From Pedococcus aerophilus (lineage in GTDB: Bacteria > Actinomycetota > Actinomycetes > Actinomycetales > Dermatophilaceae): DNA of 64,000 nt. Under the pieces are notes generated by a model that saw nothing but the letters and a program-made list of their open reading frames with translations, ran no database searches and was not told where the DNA came from. The stretch's first letter is position 1; the number at the start of each line of letters is the position of its first letter. The DNA lies in NCBI RefSeq assembly GCF_039532215.1, contig NZ_BAAARN010000001.1, positions 247,035-311,034 of the forward strand, written 5' to 3'. Positions 13,799 through 21,943 of the stretch are shown here, piece after piece. Made by a program: the position numbers and the translations under genes.

Positions 13799-15202
13799 AT
13801 GGTGAGCGTGCCGGCCACCGCCGCCGACCTCGACGTCGGCCCGGTCGGCCGGGCCTGGGTGCTCAGCTCGATGAGCGTCGGCCTCGCGGCCGTCCTGCTC
13901 GCGGCCGGGGTCCTCGGCGACAGCCTCGGGCGGCGACGCGCCTACGTCCTGGGCCTCGCCGCGATGGGCCTCGGCTCGCTGGCCTGCGCAGCGGCTCCCT
14001 CCGTCGCGGTCTTCGTCGCCGGGCGGCTCGTCGAGGGAGCCGGGGGAGCGGCGGTGCTCGCGTGCGGGCTGGCCCTGCTCACCGAGGCCTATCCTGCCGG
14101 CCGCGAACGCGGGCACGCCACGGCGGTCTGGGGCGCCAGCGTCGCCCTGGGCATCTCGGTCGGGGCGTTGCTCGCAGCCGCCCTGGACATCGGGACCGGG
14201 TGGCGCGAGGTGTATGGCGTCGTGGGTGCCGTCGCGCTGGTCCTGGTCCCGGCGACGACCCGCTGGGTCGCCCCCACCCGCCCCGTCGTGCGCCGTCGCG
14301 TCGACCTGCCCGGTCTGGTCCTGCTCAGTGCGGCGCTGACCCTGCTCGTCAGCGCCCTGACGCAGGGTCGGTCGGGCGTCACCGGTGCCACCGTGGCCAT
14401 CGGTGGTGCCGCCGTGCTGCTGCTGGCGGTGTTCGGGTGGGTGGAGACCCAGGTCTCGTCGCCGCTGCTCGAGCCCGCGCTGTTCCGTGAGCCGCGGTTC
14501 CTCGGCGCGACGCTCGGCGCCATGGTGCTGGGCATCGGCATGGTCGGCACGACGTCGTTCGTCCCCACGGTCGTGCAGGCCGGGCTGGGGCACGGCCTCT
14601 GGGCGGGCAGCCTGCTGATCACCTGCTGGTCCGGGGCGAGCGTGGCCTCCTCGCTCGCCCTGCGGCTCGTCCACCGCCCGTTGACGGGTCCGGGGCCGCT
14701 GGCCGCCTGCCTCGTCGTCGTGACGGGAGGACTGTCGCTCGCCCTCGGACTCGAGGCCGGGTCATCCCCCTGGCGGATCGCCCCGGCGATGGTCGTGTGC
14801 GGTGTCGCCACCGGGCTGCTCAACGCGCTGCTCGGTCGGGAGGCGGTCGCCAGCGTGCCGGCGTCCCGCGCCGCGATGGGCAGCGGCGCCAACCAGACGG
14901 CGCGCTACCTGGGTGCCGCCTGCGGCATCACGATGTTCGTCGTGGTCGCGACGCACGCGGGCTCCGGGGACGGATCGGCTGCACTCGTCTCGGGGTGGAA
15001 CATCGCGGTCGTCGTCGCGCTGTCCGCCACCGGCCTGGGCGCGGTGCTCCTCGCGGGCCTGGCCCTGCTCCACCTCCGGAGCCCGGTCGCCGACGAACCC
15101 GCCAGCGACGAAGCGGCCACCGACGAACCGGCCACACGAGCGGACACCCCGGCGGCCACCGTGGCGGACAGCGACTCGACCCGCAGCCACAGCCGCCAGT
15201 AG
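13799..15202 (+). CDS. MFS transporter (start uncertain, likely upstream)
   Basis: This is a drug:H+ antiporter-like major facilitator with about 12 or more membrane helices and the DSLGRRR loop after helix 2. The protein ends in an acidic repeat-like tail (DEPASDEAATDEPAT). ATG 13799 is the first standard start, but it falls inside helix 1: the frame continues open upstream and encodes QLVSWGTALVLVTYVTP. No in-frame ATG, GTG or TTG exists between 13661 and 13799. CTG at 13661 overlaps the mpa stop as CTGA and would restore helix 1 with a plausible N-tail. The substrate is unknown. The 3' end overlaps the opposing gene by 298 bp. Confidence 0.75.
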   Translation: MVSVPATAADLDVGPVGRAWVLSSMSVGLAAVLLAAGVLGDSLGRRRAYVLGLAAMGLGSLACAAAPSVAVFVAGRLVEGAGGAAVLACGLALLTEAYPAGRERGHATAVWGASVALGISVGALLAAALDIGTGWREVYGVVGAVALVLVPATTRWVAPTRPVVRRRVDLPGLVLLSAALTLLVSALTQGRSGVTGATVAIGGAAVLLLAVFGWVETQVSSPLLEPALFREPRFLGATLGAMVLGIGMVGTTSFVPTVVQAGLGHGLWAGSLLITCWSGASVASSLALRLVHRPLTGPGPLAACLVVVTGGLSLALGLEAGSSPWRIAPAMVVCGVATGLLNALLGREAVASVPASRAAMGSGANQTARYLGAACGITMFVVVATHAGSGDGSAALVSGWNIAVVVALSATGLGAVLLAGLALLHLRSPVADEPASDEAATDEPATRADTPAATVADSDSTRSHSRQ

Positions 15203-17733
15203 GCGACACCGACGGCGACCGAGGCTGCCATGGCGAGCACCGAGCTCGTGGCCATGAGGTGCGGGTAGACGACGAAGTGCGTGAGGTAGACGAAGAGGCT
15301 CGCGCTGGCCACGACCGCCGCGGCCCGACCGAGCACGGCGGGTACCACCACCGTGGGCACCCAGATGAGCACCAGCAGCCCGACGATGATCGTGACCTCG
15401 CGCATCGGCATGGACGGCCAGAACCCCGGCACGGTGAGGACCGGGATCGCCGAGACCAGGAGCCGCTGCGCGGTGGTCGTCGCCCGGGCTGCGGCCCACC
15501 CGGTCGCGAACAGCCAGATGAGGACGTAGGCGTTGGCGCCCCGGTAGGGGCCCGCGTCGGGGACGACGACGGCATACCTCGTGAGCAGGCCGAACCCCAC
15601 GAGGGCGAGCGGGAACGCGAACGGCCACCGACGCTCCCAGCGGTCCACGGCCGGGATCGCCATGAGGGCCGCGGTGCCGAGCAGGAGCGCGACGACGGCC
15701 TCGACGAACCAGTAGTGCCAGTGGTCGGACCACCTGGCCCAGTCGCCGAGCACCTGGTTGAGCAGGAGCACGTTGCGCCAGTCGTAGGTGCCCGCGACGA
15801 CGGCCACCACGCTGATCCACGCCGCGCTGGGCGCCCAGATGCGCAGGGCGCTGCGGGCCACCCCCTTCGCACGGTCGCCCCGCGACCGGTGCGTCAGCTG
15901 GAACCGCGCGAGGTTGAAGCCGGCCAGGGCCAGCAGGGTGTGGGCGCCGCCGGGGACGAACGACAGGTGGGTGTGGTTGGCCAGGATGAGCAGGACCGCG
16001 ACGGCCCGCAGCACGACGCTCGTCTCGACCCGCTGCAGCCACGAACGCGAGGGACGCGCGGCCGAGGGGGCCACCACGAGGTCCCGCGGTGGGAACAGGT
16101 GCCAGCCGCCGGGCAGGGCGTCCAGGACGCGCTCGAGGCGCAGCGACACCTCGACGTAGGAGAGCGAGTCACCGCCGAGGTCGACGAAGCTGGTGTCCGC
16201 GGTGGCGTGCGGAGCGTCCAGCAGCTCGCGGTAGAGCGCGACGACCGCCACGACGCGATCACCCTCCCCGGCGGCTGTGGTCTCCATCTGTCCCGTCGTT
16301 GCGGGACGGCTCGCCCGGTGCGCCCCGAGGATCTCCTTCACCCCGGGGTAGTCGGGCTTCCCTGTGGCCAGGCGCGGTGCCTCCAGCCCGTCGAGGACCA
16401 CGACCGCCGAGGCCGGTATGCCGTGCAGCCGGCGGACCGTGTCGGTCACCGAGGTGCCTGCTCCCGGTCGCTCGGTCAGGACCCCCACCGCGTCGCCGAG
16501 GTCGACGCAGTGCGAGGGGTGCCCAGCCTGCCACAGGTCCCGCTCGACCTGGTCGAGGTCGATCCGCAGGCCCACGACCTTGGCGAACCTGCTGCGGCGG
16601 CCGACGATCTCGACCAGGCCGTCCGCACCGAAGCGTGCGAGGTCGCCGGTGCGCAGCTCGTGGACGTCGCGCCCCCGGGCCAGGTCGGCGGCGTGCTCGG
16701 CGTAGCCGAGCATCACGTTGGGGCCGGAGTAGACGAGCTCGCCGAAACCGCAGTCGATCTCCCCGAGCGGCTCGATGCGGAAGGTGCCGCCGGGCACGGG
16801 GGCACCGACGGAGCTCGCGCGGCTCTCGACGAGTTCCGGGGCCAGGACCGCCATCCGGGCCGTCGCCTCGGTCTGGCCGTACATGACGAACAGGTCCCAC
16901 CCGCGCTCACGCCCGAGGGCGGCGAACCGCTGGACGGTCGCCGGGTCCAGCCGCCCACCCGCCTGCGTGACGACGCGCAGCGAGGGGTGGTCACGGTCGG
17001 CGAAGCCACTGCGCTCCAACAGGTCGAAGCTGTGGGGGACACCTGCGAGCGTGGTGGCGGCCGTGGTGTCGAAGAGCTCCCAGAAGCAGGGGTCCACCAC
17101 GGAGAGGTCGGTCAGGACCAGGCTCGCGCCGACGGCGAGGTGGCTGTGCACGACCGACAGCCCGTAGCAGTAGTGCAGGGGAAGACTCGTGACGGCGCGG
17201 TCGGTGGAACGGATCGACAGGGCCTCGGCGATGGACCTGGCGTTGCTGTCGAGGTTGGTGTGCGACAGGCGCACGACCTTGGGCGAGCCGGTCGAGCCCG
17301 AGGTGGGCAGCAGCAGGGCGAGGTCGGGGTGAAGCTGGTGGGCCGGGTCGTCGTGGCGGGCCACGACCTGCCAGCCTCCGTCGCCGGCCCCGGCCACGAC
17401 GTCGGGGTCGTAGGCGTCGACGAGGCGGTCGAGGTGCTGCACGCGGTCGCCAGGCGCGAGCAGCGGCACGTGCCCGCCGGACAAGGCGCCGAGGTAGGTG
17501 ACCAAGGAGTCCAGGGAGTTGTCGGCGGCGAGCAGCACGAGGCGACGCCCAGTGCCCAACGACGCCGCGGCGGCATCGACGAGGTCGGCCAGCGCGGCAT
17601 ACGTGAGGGTCACGGACCCGGTGTGCACGGCAGTGGCAGCGCCACGAGCCCGCAGCGAGGTCACGAAGGCCACGGACGCAGGCGCGGGAACGACGGACTC
17701 GCGGTCGGGGGAGACGACGGGGGACACGACCAC
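14905..17733 (-). CDS. Adenylation-carrier-acyltransferase-3 fusion enzyme
   Basis: This 942-residue protein has three modules. An acyl/aminoacyl adenylation domain (about 1-460) shows the P-loop LLPTSGSTGSPKV and YGQTEAT. A carrier domain (about 485-550) has phosphopantetheine serine S523 in LGGDSLSYVEV. An acyltransferase-3 membrane domain (about 555-860) has about ten helices. It should activate a carboxylic acid, load it on its own carrier and pass it to an acceptor at the membrane. Acid and acceptor are not identified. Residues after about 844 lie antisense to the MFS gene and are low in complexity. The GTG start is six bases from TACTCT (17740-17745), beside an iron box. Confidence 0.82.
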   Translation of the reverse strand: MVVSPVVSPDRESVVPAPASVAFVTSLRARGAATAVHTGSVTLTYAALADLVDAAAASLGTGRRLVLLAADNSLDSLVTYLGALSGGHVPLLAPGDRVQHLDRLVDAYDPDVVAGAGDGGWQVVARHDDPAHQLHPDLALLLPTSGSTGSPKVVRLSHTNLDSNARSIAEALSIRSTDRAVTSLPLHYCYGLSVVHSHLAVGASLVLTDLSVVDPCFWELFDTTAATTLAGVPHSFDLLERSGFADRDHPSLRVVTQAGGRLDPATVQRFAALGRERGWDLFVMYGQTEATARMAVLAPELVESRASSVGAPVPGGTFRIEPLGEIDCGFGELVYSGPNVMLGYAEHAADLARGRDVHELRTGDLARFGADGLVEIVGRRSRFAKVVGLRIDLDQVERDLWQAGHPSHCVDLGDAVGVLTERPGAGTSVTDTVRRLHGIPASAVVVLDGLEAPRLATGKPDYPGVKEILGAHRASRPATTGQMETTAAGEGDRVVAVVALYRELLDAPHATADTSFVDLGGDSLSYVEVSLRLERVLDALPGGWHLFPPRDLVVAPSAARPSRSWLQRVETSVVLRAVAVLLILANHTHLSFVPGGAHTLLALAGFNLARFQLTHRSRGDRAKGVARSALRIWAPSAAWISVVAVVAGTYDWRNVLLLNQVLGDWARWSDHWHYWFVEAVVALLLGTAALMAIPAVDRWERRWPFAFPLALVGFGLLTRYAVVVPDAGPYRGANAYVLIWLFATGWAAARATTTAQRLLVSAIPVLTVPGFWPSMPMREVTIIVGLLVLIWVPTVVVPAVLGRAAAVVASASLFVYLTHFVVYPHLMATSSVLAMAASVAVGVAYWRLWLRVESLSATVAAGVSARVAGSSVAASSLAGSSATGLRRWSRARPARSTAPRPVADSATTTAMFHPETSAADPSPEPACVATTTNIVMPQAAPR

Positions 17734-17739
17734 CCGGTG

Positions 17740-17764
17740 AGAGTATTAGGTAAGGCTTACCAAA
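17740..17764 (-). promoter_or_regulatory. DtxR/IdeR iron box plus -10 of the fusion gene
   Basis: TTAGGTAAGGCTTACCAAA at 17746-17764 matches the 19-bp DtxR/IdeR consensus TTAGGTTAGGCTAACCTAA at 16 positions. On the minus strand the -10 hexamer TACTCT lies directly downstream at 17740-17745 and the GTG start six bases after that. A bound iron-regulator dimer would cover the spacer and -35 zone, so repression under iron-replete conditions is expected. The box is 19 bp beyond the DUF3054 stop codon region. Confidence 0.8.
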
Positions 17765-17791
17765 CTCAAATGCCCTGCCCGGGGTGGGGTG

Positions 17792-18238
17792 CTACCGCGG
17801 CGAGTGCTCGCGGTGGTCCGCCCGAGCGCGATCTGCACGGGCGCGGTCGGCTCCGCGGTCGTGGGACCACCGGGCCAGGCCCTCGACCGCGAACCGCACG
17901 ACCTCGCGGGCGCACCGCCAGCCGACGACGAACACGCCGAGCACCACGAGCGTCACCACGGCGAAGCTCCACGCGAAGCCTCCGCCCGTGGCCACCCGCA
18001 GGGCCAGGCCGAGCACCACGGTGGTCAGCCACACGACGGGGGAGCCGGCGACGCCGACCGGCCACGAGCCACGGGTGCGAGCCAGCCCCCAGCCCAGCGC
18101 CAGCGCGACGACGAAGGGCCAGGCGACGAGCAGCACCCCGCCCACCGTGACGCCGTCTGCGTGGGTGGCGCGTCCCAAGGAGGCGAACAGCAGGACGCCC
18201 GCGACGTCGACCAGGAAGGCGCCGACGGCACGCCTCAC
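17792..18238 (-). CDS. DUF3054 family membrane protein
   Basis: The 148-residue protein has four hydrophobic segments (beginning GAFLVDVAGVLLFASLG, then VGGVLLVAWPFVVALALGWG, VVWLTTVVLGLAL and FAVVTLVVLGVFVVGW) and a basic, Arg/Asp-rich C-tail with repeated ADRAR. This fits DUF3054, a widespread actinobacterial family of unknown function. Its GTG overlaps the stop of the upstream PRPP synthase as GTGA, so the two are translationally coupled. No function is assigned. Confidence 0.75.
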   Translation of the reverse strand: MRRAVGAFLVDVAGVLLFASLGRATHADGVTVGGVLLVAWPFVVALALGWGLARTRGSWPVGVAGSPVVWLTTVVLGLALRVATGGGFAWSFAVVTLVVLGVFVVGWRCAREVVRFAVEGLARWSHDRGADRARADRARADHREHSPR

Positions 18239-19224
18239 GCGCGCACCTTGTCGAAGAGGGTGGCCTGCGGCGGCGACAGGGTGGGGTCGACGCCGTCGAA
18301 CAGGCTGCTCACCGACTCGCCGGCGTGGATCCGCTTGATGGCCTCGGCGAAGAGCTGGGCCACCGACCGCACCTGGAGCTCGGGCCAGTGCGCGGGCGCG
18401 GGCACGGTGTCGGTGGTGACGACCTCGCCGATCATCGGGTGGTCGCGCAACCGCTCGACCGCCTTGCCGGCGAACAGGCCGTGGGTGCACGCGACGTCGG
18501 CACCGGTGCAGCCGAGGTCGCGCAGCCGCTCGAGGAGCTCGACGATGGAGCCTCCCGTGGCGATCTCGTCGTCGAGGACGATGGCCCGCTTCCCGGTGAC
18601 GTCACCGACGATCGAGTCGATGATGACGCGGTCGTCGGCGAGGCGCTGCTTGGAGCCGGCCGCCACCGGCAGGCCGAGGAGCCGGGCGAACTGCGTGGCC
18701 GTCTTGGCGTTGCCGAGGTCGGGGGAGACGACCACCGAGTTCGTGAGGTCACCGGCCCGGAAGTGGTCGGCCAGGACCCCGATCGCGGTGAGGTGGTCGA
18801 CCGGCACCGAGAAGAAGCCGTGCACCTGCGGCGCGTGCAGCGTCATCGTGAGCACCCGGTCGACCCCAGCCGCGACCAGCATGTCGGCGACGAGGCGCCC
18901 GCCGAGGGAGATGCGGGAGGCATCCTTCTTGTCGGAGCGGGCGTAGGCGTAGTGCGGGATGACGGCAGTGATCTGGGCCGCGGAGGCGCCCCTCGCCGCG
19001 TCGACCATGAGCAGCAGCTCCATGAGGTGCTCCTGCGTCGGCGGCACGAGCGGCTGCACGATGTAGACGTCGCGCTGGCGGCAGTTGGCCAGCAGCTGGG
19101 CCTGGAGGCAGTCGTTGCTGAACCGCGTGATGTCGGCCGGGGAGAGGTCGACCCCCAGGGCGTCGCAGATGCGTCGGGCCAGGTCGCGGTGGGCGCTCCC
19201 GGAGAAAACGACGATGTCCCGCAC
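18235..19224 (-). CDS. Divergent ribose-phosphate pyrophosphokinase
   Basis: The protein (329 residues) belongs to the PRPP synthase family, which makes phosphoribosyl pyrophosphate from ribose 5-phosphate and ATP. Conserved parts are HLMELLLMVDA, VIPHYAYARSDKKD and the PRPP loop VLDDEIATGGS. It departs from housekeeping Prs in places: RFSNDCLQAQLLANCRQRDV replaces the usual RFSDGE segment, SPDLGNAKTA replaces SPDxGGxxRA, and SKQR stands where DKRR carries the catalytic Lys and Arg (both residues are kept). It is probably a second, specialised enzyme rather than the main Prs. The GTG start follows a GAGGAG ribosome site. Confidence 0.82.
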   Translation of the reverse strand: MRDIVVFSGSAHRDLARRICDALGVDLSPADITRFSNDCLQAQLLANCRQRDVYIVQPLVPPTQEHLMELLLMVDAARGASAAQITAVIPHYAYARSDKKDASRISLGGRLVADMLVAAGVDRVLTMTLHAPQVHGFFSVPVDHLTAIGVLADHFRAGDLTNSVVVSPDLGNAKTATQFARLLGLPVAAGSKQRLADDRVIIDSIVGDVTGKRAIVLDDEIATGGSIVELLERLRDLGCTGADVACTHGLFAGKAVERLRDHPMIGEVVTTDTVPAPAHWPELQVRSVAQLFAEAIKRIHAGESVSSLFDGVDPTLSPPQATLFDKVRA

Positions 19225-19260
19225 TGCTGCTCCTCGGTCGACCGGTGATGCAGGTCGAGA

Positions 19261-20271
19261 CTAACCGGCAGAGGGCACTCGTGGGACCTCCCCGTCCCAC
19301 AGGTGGGACTGCATCTCGCCCACGAGCTCGGCCCGGTGCTGGGCCGCCGTCGGCACGACGCCGGGGATCGAGGCGAACCCGTGCGGCACCCGCACGTAGT
19401 TGGTGAGCCGGACGGGGACCCCGGCCTCCCTCAGCGCGGTCGCGTAACGGGACCCGTCGTCGCGCAGCGGGTCACGGTCGGCCGTCTGGATGAGGGCCGG
19501 CGGCAGCCCGTCGAGGCGGCCGAACAGGGGGGAGATGAGTGGGTCACGGTGGTCGGCGCCCTCGGGGGCGTAGTGGTTCCGGAAGGCCACGATGCTCGAC
19601 CGGGTCAGCATCGGCGCACCGGCGAGCTCGTGGATCGACGGGGAGGCGAGCGTCATGTCTGTCGCGGGGTAGATGAGCGCCTGGTGCCGCACCGGGGAGT
19701 CGCCGCGGTCGCGCAGCACCTGGGCGGTGACCGCGGCGAGATTGCCGCCGGCGCTGTCGCCGCACAGTCCGATGCGGGAGGTGTCGGCCCGCAGCACGTC
19801 GCCCTGCGCCGCCACCCAGGTCGTCGCGTCGACGCAGTCGTGGGCGGCGGTCGGCGCCCGGTGCTCCGGGGCCAGGCGGTAGTCCACGCTGACGACCACG
19901 GCGCGCACCCGGGCGGCGAGGTGGCTGCACAGGGGGTCGTACATGACGACGTTGCCCTGGACGAAGCCGCCGCCGTGGAGGAAGACGATGACCGGGACGT
20001 CGGTCTGGGTGTCGCGCACGGCCCGCGGGCGGTACAGCCGCAGGGGGATCGAGTGGCCGTCACGAGCGGGGGCGGTCCCGTAGGTGATGCCCACGGACCG
20101 GTCCACCGCACCGGTGATCCACGAGAACGGCGGGCGGTCGGGGGTGACCGCGCCCCGCTCGGCCTGGATCTGCTCGACGGTGCGCCGCTCCACCGGGGGC
20201 CGGAGCCCGTTGTCCAGCAGGGCGGTCAGGGCGGCGGTCCGCGGGTACAACGCTCGGGGGGAGTGACGCAT
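19261..20271 (-). CDS. Hormone-sensitive-lipase-type esterase
   Basis: This 336-residue alpha/beta hydrolase has the HSL oxyanion motif HGGGF at 99-103, nucleophile S173 in GDSAGG, and a likely Asp/His pair in TADRDPLRDDG and VPHGFAS. It has no signal peptide, so it is probably cytoplasmic, acting on short or medium acyl esters. The ATG follows a minus-strand TAGTTT (20278-20283) by six bases. It diverges from the dop leader, and both promoters share a palindrome. Confidence 0.85.
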   Translation of the reverse strand: MRHSPRALYPRTAALTALLDNGLRPPVERRTVEQIQAERGAVTPDRPPFSWITGAVDRSVGITYGTAPARDGHSIPLRLYRPRAVRDTQTDVPVIVFLHGGGFVQGNVVMYDPLCSHLAARVRAVVVSVDYRLAPEHRAPTAAHDCVDATTWVAAQGDVLRADTSRIGLCGDSAGGNLAAVTAQVLRDRGDSPVRHQALIYPATDMTLASPSIHELAGAPMLTRSSIVAFRNHYAPEGADHRDPLISPLFGRLDGLPPALIQTADRDPLRDDGSRYATALREAGVPVRLTNYVRVPHGFASIPGVVPTAAQHRAELVGEMQSHLWDGEVPRVPSAG

Positions 20272-20284
20272 GACCAGAAACTAA

Positions 20285-20299
20285 CTCACCTAGGGTGAG
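20285..20299. promoter_or_regulatory. Palindrome between esterase and dop promoters
   Basis: CTCACC-TAG-GGTGAG is a perfect 6-3-6 palindrome. Its centre supplies the TAGGGT -10 hexamer (20291-20296) of the dop-side promoter, and it lies just upstream of the esterase -10 (20278-20283). A dimeric regulator bound here could control both directions. No known operator family was recognised. Confidence 0.4.
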
Positions 20300-20302
20300 G
20301 AC

Positions 20303-20350
20303 ATGAGTCAGCACGCAGGGCACGGACAGCTCGCGGGGTCACGTCCATGA
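20303..20350 (+). CDS. Possible 15-residue leader peptide before dop
   Basis: ATG at 20303 lies six bases after the TAGGGT hexamer, exactly where leaderless starts in this window lie. The frame encodes MSQHAGHGQLAGSRP, and its TGA overlaps the dop ATG as ATGA. It is not in the dop frame. Dop itself has only a weak GGGG ribosome site, so coupling from this mini-ORF could drive dop translation. The chance occurrence of so short a frame cannot be excluded. Confidence 0.4.
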   Translation: MSQHAGHGQLAGSRP

Positions 20351-21864
20351 CGGTCCGCCGGGTGATGGGGATCGAGACGGAGTACGGCATCTCCGTGCCG
20401 GGCGACCCCGCGGCCAACCCGATGATCCTGTCCGGCCAGGTGGTCAACGCGTATGCGTCCGCCCAGGGCATCCGGGCGGCGCACGCCTCGTGGGACTACG
20501 CCGACGAGGCACCGCTGCGCGACGCCCGCGGGTTCGAGATGGGTCGCGGCGTCGCCGACCCCAGCCAGCTCACCGACGAGGAGGACCCGACGCTGGCCAA
20601 CGTCGTCCTCACCAACGGCGCGCGGCTCTACGTCGACCACGCGCACCCGGAGTACTCCTCGCCCGAGGTGACGACCCCGCGGGCCGCCGTGGCCTGGGAC
20701 CGCGCCGGCGAGCTGATCATGGCCGAGTCGGTGCGTCGCCTCTCACAGGTCCCGCCGGGGGTCAACCTCTACAAGAACAACACCGACGGCAAGGGCCAGT
20801 CCTACGGCACCCACGAGAACTACCTCATGCGCCGCGAGACGCCGTTCTCCGACATCGTGCGCCACCTCGTCCCCTTCTTCGTGGCCCGGCAGGTGTTCAC
20901 GGGCTCGGGCCGCGTGGGCATCGGGGTGGACTCGCGCCGCGACGGGTTCCAGCTGAGCCAGCGCGCCGACTTCTTCGAGGTCGAGGTCGGCCTCGAGACG
21001 ACGCTCAAGCGGCCCATCATCAACACCCGCGACGAGCCGCACGCGGTGGCCGACCTGTACCGCCGGCTGCACGTCATCCTCGGCGACGCGAACCACTGCG
21101 ACGTCGCCAACCTGCTCAAGCTCGGCACCACGTCCCTGGTGCTGGCCATGATCGAGGACCGCGCGATCAGCGAGGACCTCACCGTCGCACGCCCCGTCGC
21201 GACCCTCCAGGCCGTCAGTCACGACCCCACCTGCCGCCAGCTCGTCGAGCTGCGCGACGGCACCAAGCTCACCGCGGTGCAGCTCCTGTGGCGCTACCAC
21301 GACGCCGCCGAGCGCTACCTCCAGGACCGGTACGGCGCCGAGCGGGACAGCGACACCACCGAGGTCATGCACTGGTGGGCGGTGGTGCTCGACAAGCTCG
21401 AGCGCGACCCGTCCGAGGCGGCCCGCGAGGTCGACTGGGTCGGCAAGCAGCAGGTGCTCCAGGGGTACATCGACCGCGACGGCCTCGACTGGTCGGACCC
21501 GCGGCTGCGCGCCATCGACATCCAGTGGTCCGACGTGCGTCCCGACAAGGGGCTGTTCCACCGGCTGCGCCGCTCCGGTCGCTTCGAGGAGCTCGTGCCG
21601 GACGCGGCTGTCCTGGAGGCGGTGCGCGAACCCCCGGAGGACACCCGGGCCTACTTCCGAGGCAAGTGCCTCGAGAAGTACCCGGACCAGATCGCGGCGG
21701 CGTCGTGGGACTCGGTCATCTTCGACGTCCCCGGCCACGCCTCGCTGCAGCGGGTGCCGATGCTGGAACCGTTGCGGGGCACCAGGGCCAGCGTCGGATC
21801 GTTGCTCGACCGGAGTCCGGACGCCGCCACCCTGCTGCGCGAGTTGGCCTCGGCATCGGGTTAG
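20347..21864 (+). CDS. dop: Pup deamidase/depupylase
   Basis: Dop deamidates the C-terminal Gln of Pup to Glu and also removes Pup from substrates. It is a glutamine-synthetase-fold protein; here it is 505 residues with the metal/ATP motif GIETEYG (E10) at the start and NTRDEPHA near the middle. The segment RGVADPSQLTDEEDPTL is the Dop-specific loop that PafA lacks, so the paralogue assignment is firm. Its partner Pup ends in GGQ and needs this step. The next gene, pup, follows after 79 bp with its own likely promoter. Confidence 0.96.
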   Translation: MTVRRVMGIETEYGISVPGDPAANPMILSGQVVNAYASAQGIRAAHASWDYADEAPLRDARGFEMGRGVADPSQLTDEEDPTLANVVLTNGARLYVDHAHPEYSSPEVTTPRAAVAWDRAGELIMAESVRRLSQVPPGVNLYKNNTDGKGQSYGTHENYLMRRETPFSDIVRHLVPFFVARQVFTGSGRVGIGVDSRRDGFQLSQRADFFEVEVGLETTLKRPIINTRDEPHAVADLYRRLHVILGDANHCDVANLLKLGTTSLVLAMIEDRAISEDLTVARPVATLQAVSHDPTCRQLVELRDGTKLTAVQLLWRYHDAAERYLQDRYGAERDSDTTEVMHWWAVVLDKLERDPSEAAREVDWVGKQQVLQGYIDRDGLDWSDPRLRAIDIQWSDVRPDKGLFHRLRRSGRFEELVPDAAVLEAVREPPEDTRAYFRGKCLEKYPDQIAAASWDSVIFDVPGHASLQRVPMLEPLRGTRASVGSLLDRSPDAATLLRELASASG

Positions 21865-21943
21865 GTTCGGACTAGGGTCGACGCAGGACGGGCGCACCGC
21901 CGCCCGCGTCGCGACACGCAGCACCGAGCGAGAGGTCACGGAC
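21865..21943 (+). promoter_or_regulatory. Promoter and ribosome site of pup-prcBA
   Basis: The gap holds two -10-like hexamers, TTAGGT overlapping the dop stop and TAGGGT at 21873-21878. The ribosome site AGAGAGG follows shortly before the pup ATG. This is one of the few proteasome-region genes with a classic leader, which fits high, ribosome-site-driven synthesis of Pup. Confidence 0.5.

Noticed and set aside
13661..13799. Frameshift at the beginning of the MFS gene
   Set aside because: The frame upstream is open and encodes the expected helix, so no shift is needed. Only a standard start codon is missing.
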